Shown piece by piece: positions 1 to 12,053 of a DNA stretch of 64,000 nt (the first letter of the stretch is position 1; every line of letters begins with the position of its first letter). The DNA lies in assembly GCA_036345935.2 (NCBI GenBank), contig JADWOT020001131.1, forward strand, positions 141,906 through 205,905. The letters run 5' to 3'. This DNA is from Taenia hydatigena (taxonomy: Eukaryota; Platyhelminthes; Cestoda; Cyclophyllidea; Taeniidae). The notes beneath the pieces were generated by a model, which saw only the letters and a list, made by a program, of their open reading frames with translations, was not told the origin of the DNA and made no database searches. The position numbers and the translations under genes were made by a program.

Positions 1-3000
1 GTGACAGCCTGGAACTCCTCCTTCGAATGAAGTATCCTCGATTTGCAAGTGTTTAGTCTGACAGTATTAGCGTTTCATAGGTGGCACCAGGGGCTTCCAT
101 TTTGTCTCGCATATCTCTTTCATAAGGACACTGAACAGTTCTGAAATAAATACTAGGAGTACAACATAATCATCACCATACACAGTGCATGAAACGCCCT
201 TAGATTGCTTGAAATGCTTGAATACAATCAAGAATTCCTCTTTTTATACAGAGGTTTGAAATCATTTACTTTTCTAAGCCCATTTTTCTGTTTTTGAAAT
301 GACAGTTTTAGTAAGATCACAAATAAACTGCTCAAAATGGAAGGAGGAAAGAAGGATTATTATGCATCATCGACTGTAGCGATATGCGCCGTTAAAATAT
401 AGTGAATCTATTCTCTTAATGGTTAGCAGGAACAAAGACTGAAGAGCAATCAGTAGGGCTGACCCAACCTAAAATGAAAGCTAAATTTTAAATCATTTGG
501 ATAAGACAACTTTTTACTCCTCCTTTTCATATTCATGCCTTATGAGGTAAGAATATGATATCGTTTGGCTTCCAGAATATCATGTATTCTATAACCCTTT
601 TTCATAAGCAGCTACTCATTCTGTGCTGAGGACGCTAAATTCAGAAGTTGCGCATCATTCAAAAGTCAACTAAGATCCAAGTAAGGTATGGCAAACTCTG
701 ACACATGATTGTTTTGCTCAAAGCTTTCGCCAAATGCGCGATCGTCAATCATCTGCGTCTGGACCACTGCAAGCAGTATAAGCTCTGTTGATAGATTTTA
801 CCCAACTCGACGTGCTCCTTGCCAAAATGGTTTACCACAAACGCGCAAAATGCCCTGTGATGTTTAGGGACTTCACATTATGCCAAGCACTCATATTTCA
901 TAACCAAAGTAGCGGGTTTTTTTAAATTTTAAGGTGCGCTTTTTGCTTTCATTTGCATCTAGACAAAGAAATGCATGAGCATTTATGCTCATGTCATTAA
1001 GCATAGATATGCAAGGTTACGGATGAAGAATTCGCTTCAGATCAATTATAAACAAAGCACTAAGTGGATCGGCTCATATCCTTTTATTGACCTGTTTGCA
1101 CATCGTATAATTCGATCGGAGTGCCCCAGAACCCCATGGCTGATTTAATGTCACCAAACCAAGAAGCAGACGAGTTGTGGTAGAGTTTGTGAGACACGCT
1201 CATTTTACAAATAAGCTACCTGTTTTTTAACCTAAAGATTGTCCGATCGAACAAGCAAACTATAGAACTTGCAAAAGTGCTCTATTATAACTTAATTTGA
1301 CTTAAAAATTAACTGACTTGTCCAGTACCTAGTTATACCGAATAATGCAAACATTTAGCTTTAGAGTAATGTGTTGCCATCCTAATTAAAAATTTCAAAC
1401 CATCAAGAAGTAAACACAAATAAGTTAAATAGACCCATAACACAAGATTGCTATATAGTATCAAAGATTCGCTCAGAAAAGCAATTCTATGTATAAAAAC
1501 ATGCCAGCAGCAAAGACGAAAGCAGAGCTCCCGCCACTTCCACTGCACTCACATGATGCAGATCGATGCTGCGACCACGAAAGCTCCGCTCTCGCCACTT
1601 CCACCTGCTGTATGCAAGCGGTTAATGTTAGTGACACTCTTTAGTGCACGAAAGCCACTAGTGTCAGCTTCGGCAAAATTAAAATTTGCGTGGCACAAGA
1701 GAGCAAAAAGGCTGAAGTATTGCATAAGCAAAATTGTTGCAACTATTTGTAAAGTTGATGCAACTGCTGACTCATGGGTTGTTGTAGTGCAAGCAGTTTG
1801 CTCAGCTTCGTGCGCGTAGATTATCCAATTTCTCTCTCATTTAACTTAGCCTTCCTCTTCTTATCACCGCAAAGCCACTCAAGAGCATCGGATGTTTCTT
1901 TCTCAACAGTCCAAATGAAAGCAAAGAGCTATGGTAGTGCGGCATTTGACGGTTGTTCAATACGACTGCAAACATCGGTCGAATGCTCACAAATTCGATG
2001 ACCAACTAGCACCAAACCTCTGAGCAAATCAAAATGGACTAATAAAATAAATACACTCTACACAAAAAGAGCTTACTACTAAGTCGATTATCAACCTCCT
2101 GTCTTCGTAAATTTTCTTTGTAGGATTTCCGTTAGCATGTTCTCCGTGAGCTTAAAGTACGGACTTCTTCTAGGACGCTTTGAAGAAGATTGCTTTGTAC
2201 CTTGACATTTATTCATGTGAGAAATTTCGACTTAGTAACCATCTTTTTACATGAGGACAACCATTGTAACAAAAGTTCTGATGTAGCAGAAAAAGAACTC
2301 AACTTTCGCATTTTGACTAAAAACTCCATGTGTCACAAGGTGAGAAAAAGGGGAGTCATGGGTATATTACGGTTTACTTTTTTAACGGACCAGAATTTCA
2401 TTGGATGAAATATGCGCGTAAATTGGTGGGCTGAGTTTTAGTCCCATTTCACTACATAAAGGTAATGCCGTGTGGCTGGAATTCGTAAAACCTGTAAGTA
2501 AATAGTACCAATGGTTCACTTTAGCAGCCACACCAATGCTTACACAGGCACCTGCTGAAGACGTACCTAGGACTGGAATGGTAATCCACTTTTCCGTCTG
2601 GCTCCATGTTTTGCCTTAATGGGTGTTGTCTCCGCGTATCCAATGTTAAGTGCTGCCAGTGAAAATTAAATGCTTAGTAGTCATTGTTAGACACGATCAC
2701 ATTTTTTGGAATGGCGTGGAGCACATGTTTACGCACCTGAAGTCATGCCAGAATCGTGACAATGTAAGTTGCACTTAAGGAGTTTGACTCCTACTCGACT
2801 AAATCAATTTGTGTCCTGCTAATTCAAAGTGATAACTTGCTACGAGGGTTTTGACAATTATTTATGCACAATTAAGCATAAAAAGGGAACTCCTTGTCCA
2901 TTTTGCGGGAATCAATGCAACCTAAACGCACAAGCAAGCAAAATGCAGGAACGTTTTATGTCTTAGTGCTGAGCATACTTATAAAACCGAACGATTAGCA

Positions 3001-4245
3001 TGTAAAAACAAAAAATCTTACTGCAATTCTAATTCGCTAATGCATCCTATATGCTCAAAATGAAAGCCCTGATGTGAAGATTAGTGCAGATTAAAGTAGA
3101 GGTGTCTAGTCATTTGTTAAGCAGTTGCACGTGATAATCAGGAATAATGACATTCGTTTCGCCTTCGAAACAAGAAGGGAGTAGAGGAAGGCCTGCACAC
3201 CTTTGACTAGCTCCTTCGCCTCCGTGGCCCATAGAGGCTTCTTCACGAGCGTCGGTATAAGCGCAACCTCGATCGTGTTTGCTGTTTATAACTATTGCTG
3301 CGACCATGTCTACGGCTGCGCACACGGCGATCAACATCGCGGCTTCTGAACAGACCACAATACCCACTTCTGTCCATAAAGTGCATAATGCATGAAGTCA
3401 TCATAAATATTGAATCACCTACCCTTGAGGAAATGCGATCCCAGCGTCAACTTTGGCAAGCGATTAAGAAAAAGCGGTGCTGTAGTTCACAGTCTTCATG
3501 TTGTCTAAAAAAATTTGCATATGAGGACCGTCAAGCGTCCGAGATGCGAAATTAGCAAATCGCAACCGATCGATTTAACTGCGAATTATCCGTGGCCGAG
3601 ATTTGATAGCGCTTGAATTCGCTTGCCTTTGTCGGAAGTTAAATGCAATGGTAACGTAGCCCAGTGCTTTGAGAGGCACTGGCTTGACCATCCGCCTTTG
3701 TTATTCAGACCTTGTTACTTACAGAATATTTTGGCCTCCAGAGGATCCTGGAGAATCCTCAAAGGCAGTCGGTACCGGAAAACTGTAGTAATTTATAAGC
3801 ATAAATAGATGAATACAGTTGTAGGTGCTAGAACGGGCCTTAAAAGCCTTCTTACAAGTGTAATCAAGGGATCGTCTAGTAGTGCAGGCTGAATGATTGT
3901 AGGACTATTCAGCTGCAGGGAAATCAACCACTCTGCCTACCCCATGTATTGGCTAATTTTTGAGGGCAATGCATTGTGTGCTCCTGACAATCCCCTCTGA
4001 TCTTCATGCAGTCACTCGTGCATCTAGGTGACGGTCGAGGGGTAAGAAACCTCAGCGACTTTGTAATTACATAAAAAGGGTTAAGCGGTGAATATTTCAG
4101 TTGAAACAAAAACACCACCGATCAGAGACAAAGGTCAAGACTAACTAATGAGTGAGAGGCCACTTGCATTTCAGATATACAAGGAGTCTTGGACTCTCCT
4201 CATCCCCTTCTACACCAAATTCTGCCCCCTCCAAGCCCACTCAGA
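1..4245. other. No gene recognised
   Basis: AT-rich non-coding-looking DNA with a GC-richer patch at 3,170-3,360 that is open on both strands. Small open frames at 3,391-3,555 and 3,623-3,808 have no ATG in good context and no family match. Confidence 0.6.
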
Positions 4246-5970
4246 TATGAGGTGAGAAGTCATAGATATAGATGGAGGAAGGTTGAGAAAACAGGAAAGA
4301 GGATTGGAAATGGACGCTGTAGGATGACCCTGCACACTGCTCTGGTGCGGCATTCTGCATCTCTTTTCCTCTTTCATACATCTATTCCTAAAATAATCCG
4401 CATATCCATTTACCTAGTCAAGTGCCTGCGTAGAATAAGGAGAAATTGACTTGGTGGAATAAAATTTGAGGTTTTTTTGGATGACACACTTAAAGAGGCC
4501 AGTGACAGTTTCCTTTCAATATGACTTTCACTGGATATATTATGTAATAATTTTAGGAAGAAGAGGAAGATATTACGGGAAAGGAAAGGATGAGGAGTCA
4601 GTAGCACAACTTATCCCTAATTTTCACGTTATCCATCTATTTTGGTCCTCTGTCGTCTATGGATCGTAAGAGTGGGATGTAGAGAGTGACGGAATCGGTG
4701 TATGAAAATAAGATCGGGGGCGAGGAAAGATGAATCAGAAAGGGAGCCATGACGAATAACCGAATAGTATAAACGACAGCGCGGCGAAGCAAGATGACTA
4801 ATGAAAGACGATACTTCGCGTAAAACGGCACGATTAGTGGTTTGTTGTGTGGTGGATCGGTTTGAATCTGGCACGTGTAAATCGATTAGTAGAACGTGCC
4901 AAGTGGTGTCTCTCAGCGTCGTCTGGTGTGAGCTTCAGACAGCATGTGTTTTTGTGGTTTTGTAGGAGTAGATGTCATTTGTTTCTGCGTTTTTGTTATT
5001 TACTTGAATTTCTTGCATTGTAGCGCATGTGAAGGAAGCAAGTAGAGAGTAAGAAGGGCCACCGTTGTTAATGTGCTTTAAATCAAATGCGTTGTCTTGT
5101 AGGGACTACTTTAACCCGGCATTTTGTCCCTCATTTTTTACCTTAAGCAAACTCTTTTCAGGCGTTCAGGAATAATTAGAGCTACGCGAGGTCCAAATTA
5201 AGAAATCGGTGGCTTATTACTAGTGATTGCTGTGGAGCTAGCGAGGGTGTGTTTTAAGCCAATTGTCACCTTGCACCAGGGAGGACAATGACAGTAATTG
5301 TGCTTTCCTAGTAGAGAGGATGCAGCTTGCTTGTTTATCTAAAAGGAACGAGAAATTAGTTGGGTGATTAGTGAAGATGGTACCTTTACAGAGGTAGGAG
5401 TGGGGAAGAGGATAGGAAAAGGCCATCATTGGGTGTCTCTGCATAGTTCAGTGGCACTGCCTTCTTTGTTCTCTTCCCTCATCCTAAAAATGTTCCCGAA
5501 TTCCTTCCTATACCTATTTTCATAGCCATCTACCTAAGCGAAGCATGTAGGAATCAGATTTGTAGAAGGAATGTGTTTCTACCAAGCGACGCGCTTACAG
5601 GTGCTACCTATAGATTTGCCTTGACGAGGGAAGCACACAACTATATCACCTGTGACAATGCTGAAAATACGCATGTAGCTGAATTAAGGAAGAAGGAGGA
5701 CAAGGAGTAGGAGCTAAGGAGGAGGTGGTAGCATAACTCATCCCTTCTTTCTACTCTTGTTTCTTTTGGCTCATTGACGTCTTCTTAATGACAGATTTTG
5801 AGGATGGTGGGCTAGAGAGGGACAGAGAGGGAGACGCCACAGGTGGTCGATGGTTATTGGACCGAATCTAACTAGATAACACAACGGAATTGAGGCACTG
5901 ACGAAGAACTAGGTGGTAAGAAAACGATATCATGGGAGGCAAAATGAGTGGTAGAAAGTGGTGGAACACG
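4246..5970. repeat. Dispersed repeat family R, copy 1
   Basis: The block 4,600-5,970 aligns collinearly with 25,329-26,740. Shared landmarks keep their spacing: AACTTATCCCTAA (4,610 / 25,337), a CACGTGT-AATCGA-TAG motif (4,872 / 25,615), GTGCTTTAAAT (5,071 / 25,818), GCACCAGGGA (5,273 / 26,034), AAGGCCATCATTG-like (5,420 / 26,190), and GTGGAAC-CGTATG near the end. The segment at 4,290-4,400 resembles 5,400-5,470, and the segment after 5,731 resembles 4,603, so the element has an internal partial tandem duplication. No coding frame is conserved. It is an old transposable element or satellite-like unit of unknown class. Confidence 0.65.
4870..4900. other. Inverted repeat GGCACGT..ACGTGCC within repeat R
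   Basis: A perfect 7-bp inverted repeat (4,870-4,876 and 4,894-4,900) encloses an AATCGATTAG core. In copy 2 (about 25,613-25,643) the same site reads CACGTGTGAATCGACTAG followed by a second CACGTG. The core and the flanking CACGTG boxes are better kept than the surrounding element, so this may be a terminus or protein-binding site. Confidence 0.45.
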
Positions 5971-8699
5971 TATGTCCATGTCCCCCAAGTTTAATGCAGA
6001 TGGTATTTGAGTCAGGGTAGACACCCAGCCTCCATCCAAAACTGTTAATTTGCACTTGGATATGGCTATGATCGTGACCTTTACCACTAATTGTGCAAAG
6101 CATTCTCAGGCAGGAATTTCTTGTATGACAAATCTTCAAGGCAGCATAATGAATAGCAGAGTGCAATAGGTGCGCAAAGAAGAGAAGATGATTTGCAGAA
6201 TAAACTTATGATTGGGAGCTACCACGAGATTTCTAATTAATGTTGCTAGGTTAACTACAGTGCAGTAGTTCATAAAGGCAACACACAGATAAGCGCTGGA
6301 AATGGTTGCACAGATTTGGTTGAATTCAGATGGCAAGAAGGCGATGCGGCTGAGCCATCGACCGGTGGACATAAGACAGTCAGAAATTTGCGTGCGTTAG
6401 AGCGTTCAATTGCTGAAGCATGACGAGCAAATGATTAAGACCTTGTGCATAGTATGGGTAATGTGCACTTGGACTTCTCCTCCCAATACTTCCAGCCATT
6501 CCTCTTGCCAAGTATCGGAAAGTAGCGTAAAACAGGTATTTTGAGCTTTAGTGCTGTTTCCTTAGTTAACGACTAGCGTGACTGTATGAATTGATAGAGG
6601 TTTTAAACTAAGCCTTTTTCGATCGTTTATTTGGGAAACAGCGTGAAGAAGCCTACTTCATCATTAATGGTTATTTAAATGTGCTTGCATACTTTCAGCA
6701 GTGCTATCAGGTCTGCACATAATCGCCTTCTCCTTGCAATGGCGCTTGAATGGAGGGAAAATTTTAGCTTAGAACGATAATTGAGGAGATAACACGAATG
6801 AGTAATTTGTGGGATGGAAAAAAGTGAAAATTAGGAGTGGGAGGAGTACATTACCTGCAAAATGTCGTTGATAGGAAGGGGAAATAGCCGTTCATGGAAC
6901 ATAAGATGTCTCCTGCTCTATTAATAGACCTATTCTTCCTAAGAAATGCGCTGCTTGATTTATCATCACCTGTTTACCTTTCTTATGTTCCACAGTCCCA
7001 CACATCCGCACATTCGCCGCTTAAACTCAATGCATTTAAGCCTTTCATTCAGTGAACATACCCTTCTTGTTTTGCGAATTCTCTATTTTACTACTATCCC
7101 ATCAGCCTTTAACAGCTTTCACTCAAATTTTTAAGTCAATAGGCTAAAATTATACGTTTAGTTGCAACCACGACCAGTTTGAGAGCAACGTTTCCCAGCT
7201 TGATGTCTTCTACGATGTTCATAACAGAAAATATTTTACTTCAAAGAAAGATTTTCTTGTCCTGGCAAATTCTCGACAAAAAATGCATCTCTTTTTACTA
7301 AGCCTGACGCTTTGCAAACCCTTCAGCCGAATGGAAGAGACCCTTGTTGACGAATAAAATTGCAATCAAAAATGGGTCAAAATCAATGTCATCATTACGT
7401 TACTTTACCTACGTTGTGCAATGTTCCCAAGTTTAAGTGCATAAATTCCAAAAGCTTAAGCATACACACAGTAAATACGCCAGAAAGTTAACTAAGACGA
7501 ATTGCAAAGACAGCTGGTCAGCAACGACAGCCTTGTATACGTTAGCCGTGTAAGAAAATGAAACAAGGGAAGGACAGTAGTAATATAAGCTGACTGTGAC
7601 AAAGAAGGTTTGCTATATGCCATAAATCTGCTGTTTATGAAGGTTTTGCCTTCAAAAATGAACTTGACATCTCAAAGGTTATTTTTTTAAGGCAACTACA
7701 AAAGCATAAATGCATATATTAACTGATGAATGGTAGTTTATGCTGATGTAAGGATATAGTCACATGTTCTCAATGGTTTGCAAATGTCACAAATACAACT
7801 GCGTTGGTAATGCTTCTGATTGCCTTGGTAGGCAAGAGATGGAACAAAATTTTGGATGTATTAATTGATCGGCTCGTGAGGATTTGACAAATTTTCTCAT
7901 GTAACTACTGTCGTACAAGCAGCGTCGCAATGACACCTAAGGTTCATTTTGCAATCTGTAATATTTTGGACAAACTGTCCACTTTGCTCCTAAAATTTTC
8001 TTTTAAAAGCAAACTGTAATGATTATTTTGGGTGAATATAAATGAAACTTACAGGATTAGGAAAATGCAGAATAAATTTAACAGAGAAACCTGTGTTTGC
8101 TGGGCTACTGGAGGTGGCCCTAAGTTTTGGATTCCACACTTTAATTATTTGCTTAAATAATTTAATTACACACAACGATCACGACGAAAGTCGGACTAAA
8201 ATCTACAATTGTTACATTTCCTTGACTTTTGGCGCGGCAGCCTCCATTGTTTTGCTAACTTTGTCAACCGAATTGTTATAGCAGATAAACCAATGGCTAA
8301 GTGGGTAGATTAGAATCTTTAATGCTCAGCCATCATCGCCATCGTTGGCATTGCTTTCATCACTCTTCCAGTCCTATCTCGTCGCATTATCAACCTCCTA
8401 TGCCAAACTTAGCACTTATATAACTGGCATAACTTTATTTTCATAAATCCGTTACGAGAGCTAGGGGAAGAAATCACTAGATGGATTAAGCTGCTATGCG
8501 AAATGCTGATTAACTCTAAAACCGAGCAAATGAAATATGTTGCAGCTCTGTGCATTTGTGCTGCGTTAGCTTTCTTCACCAAAACAGAGTCGTAATTGTC
8601 ACTAAGGTCTAAGTTTTATTACATGAAACGAGAACTCTCATAGCTTCTAGGAATGGAAATACAGCTAAGTGAGAAATTTGAAAAGAAACTGTAGAAAAA
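5971..8699. other. No gene recognised
   Basis: AT-rich, with only short frames. A hydrophobic 79-codon frame at 8,042-8,281 has no supporting motif. Confidence 0.6.
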
Positions 8700-9720
8700 C
8701 TAAAAAGTGGACCACAGCTATGCGCTTGTGTTGTCACGGTTTGCGCACCGAAATTACTCGCACTGCACTGTGGTCATTTCAAGACACCGAATGTCGTACG
8801 ATTGAACTGCACTTCACAGGTGCGAAAATAGCCTAAAATTTGATATGCGATCCTAATTAATTATACTTTAAGGTAAAAGGTATGACGCGTTCCAGTATTT
8901 ACATACCTCCCGCATCTGCATCACAACATGCTCTTTGTAAAGCAGCAAGATATAATGCTGCGGTCTAACAAGAGACTTGCCTATTTGCACCCCAAAAGAC
9001 CATCAGCAGGGGTCTTATTAGGATAAGTTCTAGCTTCAAATGGGGAAAATATAAGGCGTGGTGTACTTGAGCTAAATTGCTATTATGTTACGTATGCAGC
9101 GTCTTATGCATGCATTGATATAAGCCACGTCTAATATTATTCAGACCCCTTTAGGATTAATTTTTTTCTCCTCTTTTCTCAAACATCTCTAACTACGACC
9201 CTATAGCTGCTAAAAAATTTTGATTGGCTGATATTCTGAACGTATTTTACAGATGTTAGCATTGCAGAAACTCGCATAAAGCAATCTTACTGCGCATTAC
9301 TAATTAACTTTTTGGGTCCAAATAGCAAAGCCAAAATGCTACGCTGATGGCTGTTGTTAATTTGTGCATGAGAGGTCCGATAATAAACCGTGAAACACAA
9401 TTTATTCTTACCTGAGTTATGTACGAAATAATGCTATAGACGAGATTTTGATTCTAAATCCATCGCTAAAGAACCCTTGCATGGTAAATTATGAGCCAGC
9501 CACAGGTTCCACATTCTTGTGGATTTATGGACCACTAATGTCGTTTCCACCATGTGCTTCTTAATAACTGAGATATTTCTCCGAGAAACATGACCAAATT
9601 CGCCAAAATCATGACTTTGTGGTGCAGCGAGGGATTCCATTTACCAACAAAATGGGGAGCAGTTACCGCTAATGACCTTGGAAATGCTAAGCAAATCGTT
9701 TTGCTTAACGAAATACGCGA
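8700..9720. repeat. Dispersed repeat family D, copy 1
   Basis: This aligns in the same orientation with 15,580-16,540 at low identity. Shared landmarks in order: ATTTGATA..TTAATTA, CTGCGCATTA, GTTGTTAATTT, TTCTTACCTGAGTT, CCTGAG..ATG, TTCGCCAAAATCATG. Frames are not conserved, so this looks like an old duplication or transposable element fragment. Confidence 0.55.
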
Positions 9721-10544
9721 ATTACAGCTGACCTGTATTTAAGAAAGTACAATTCTCATATTAATTTAATTTTGTCTTAAATGGTACGCGGTATATCCCA
9801 TTTAATGCATGAATAAATGATTGCGTTTATGAGTATTTGAATACGAACAAATCACTAATTATGCTTTACCTTGCTACAATCTGTCTCGAGAGCAGCCCAT
9901 AATAAAGCAGGAGATGACTGGCTTAGCATATCCTATCAACAGTAAAAAATATGAAACGGATGTTAAAATGGGGACGCGCCGGTATCGCGACAACACAGAC
10001 TACCGCTCTACCGTCAGTAGGTGCTAACACATTAAATGCATCCAAATCGTCCCAACCTGTCTCAGCTCCCCACGCTAAACGCTGAAGGCTACTGGCTTGC
10101 AGTTCCTTTTTTAACAATAAAAAACATCCAACGGATTTTAAAGGAGAGGCTCATTGGTGCCGCGATTACTCAGGCTACCAAGATTGTACCCAGTGGATAG
10201 AAGCTGGCTAGATGAGTTGGCAATGACTGATCGTTCTAATCGTCCGAAATACTAGACGCAACTGGGTCTACTATGCGGCTAATGCTAACTAAATCAAGCA
10301 TACAGAGCGAATAGATTAAAAGTTTTACAGAAGAACTAGAAACGATCCACTCAGTAAGGTGGTCAGAGGGAACACCGCTTTACCAAGTAGAGGAAAAGCG
10401 TACAGTTGGTTGACGTTTGACGCTACGATTGGTGTCAATGAACAAGTAATAGACAACAAGGCATAGAGAATGGAGGAGAACGGACGAGTGATTTTAATAC
10501 GGAACAGATGGACTTAAAATTGTTCTGACAAAGGGCACCAAACT

Positions 10545-10763
10545 GTGCCTACAACTAAGTCATCCTTCCATTCGGCTCTGAGACATGTGTGGGATGGGGT
10601 ATCCCCAGCTGCTCCAGAGAGCACACTTTTCTCACAGCCTGTCACCTACTCCACGAACACTACTTCGCAATCCTCCAGCGATGGATATCCTTCTACGGCT
10701 CAGCTGCAGCTGGCGTTAGGTTTGGTTGATAAGATGCAGAAGAAATACCTGCTTGAACGCTAA
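10545..10763 (+). CDS. Possible 3'-terminal exon, unrecognised
   Basis: An open frame of 72 codons ends at TAA (10,761-10,763) in a locally GC-richer patch. It is Ser/Thr/Pro/Gln-rich and ends in an amphipathic segment LGLVDKMQKKYLLER. A good 3' splice acceptor (CTTTTCTCACAG) lies at about 10,627-10,638 and would start the exon in the same frame. No ATG opens the frame, only GTG, which is acceptable for an internal exon. No polyadenylation signal is obvious soon after the stop. I do not recognise a family, and a chance frame is possible. Confidence 0.2.
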   Translation: MPTTKSSFHSALRHVWDGVSPAAPESTLFSQPVTYSTNTTSQSSSDGYPSTAQLQLALGLVDKMQKKYLLER

Positions 10764-11980
10764 ACATTACCATTCTAGCCTTCTTTGGTCATCCGCAGCT
10801 TTCATATTCGATTGGAATCTTCGCCCGCATATGCTGTGGACTTACGTTCAGATCCGTTTGTCTTCAAGCATCGCCATAATTGTCTTGCATAAGATTGAAG
10901 TTATTGAATGAGGGAGAATCGGACAGATAATTTGATTGATAGACGGGTGTTTAGGCAGAATGGATAATTCGGTCTTAATTTTTTGTCGCCAAAAGAGTCA
11001 TTAATCTCGCATAGTAGTTTGTAGAATTGGAGTCAGTTTTAGACAAGTTTATCTCAATGTAATGAAACGTATAATTTGAGACTACAGTTAGCTGCTTAGA
11101 AAAATTCGTTTGTGTCAAATAGATTTTGCCTTTGAACAGACCTCTTAAAAGTTGTGTGGGTAGCATATCCAACAGCATTACTGATTCTGAGGAGGATTTT
11201 AATGAAGCAACGGGGCATACTTCCACTTATGTATGCATTCATATGCACATCAATGTATGTTCACCCTAGGTGCATCTAAAACTTACAGTCTATCAACCTC
11301 GGTGCACGTATTCTAGGCGTGCAAAGCATAGGATAATATTTCTAAATGGTGCTCAGCCCAACAATCATGTGTAGGCACCCATTATGGCCAGGTAAAAGGC
11401 GACGAAGCCTACAGCGAATATAATGAGTAGGAAGGGGGACCTCCTAGATCAACCCTCCACCAGACATGTGATTACAAGGCAGAGCATTAGTCGTCGTGTT
11501 GATGGCCAAAACCTTGAGCAACACAGGCTTCCCGTTAAAACCCTCAGCGCTTAAGTTGATTCCTCGTTATGCGTCCCAAGTGATGAGCTCTTAGTTAAAT
11601 TTAGCTCCTTTTCTGTAAAGAATGAGAAAATGCTGATCAAAGAAGACGCTCTAATGTACTGGGTAGTTCAAGGGACTATACTTTGATATATTTAAAACTA
11701 TGCCCTACAACATTTGGCCGTAAGCAAGAACTATGTGGAATGGGGTGTAGGCAAATCTATGAGCTGTCGCTCTAATCAAACCAAATGATGAAAGCCTAAT
11801 TGCTTGAAACATGCGACAGAGCTTCTGATACTCTGCATCGTTCCCTAATTTTACGTGTGGATGAAGCGCAGAAGAGCAACAGTCGCGTATTTAAGCGCCC
11901 TCATGTCAGTGCAGGCATGATTTATTGAAATCTGTGTTGCGCTCTAGAATAACAAGTTGCACTTTTTCAATAAACAAACT

Positions 11981-12053
11981 CACCCTGAGCGGGACTCGGG
12001 CCCACAATCTTCGGCTCCGGAAATCGACGCCTTATCCATTAAACCACCAGGAC
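11981..12053 (-). pseudogene. tRNA-Arg(CCG)-like sequence, probably degenerate
   Basis: On the minus strand this 73-nt segment folds as a tRNA. The acceptor GTCCTGG pairs weakly with TCAGGGT using several G-U pairs. The D-arm is TGGTTTAATGGATAAGGC, the anticodon loop TTCCGGA gives anticodon CCG (arginine), and the T-stem is GTGGG/CCCGC. The T-loop is CCCGAGT instead of TTCGAGT, which damages the B box, and the anticodon stem has an A-C mismatch. It is most likely a recent pseudogene, though a weakly expressed gene cannot be excluded. It is isolated, with no module-like repeat around it. Confidence 0.75.

Noticed and set aside
1448..1819. 123-codon plus open frame
   Set aside because: It has no ATG in good context, unbiased composition, no motif, and overlaps an open minus frame.
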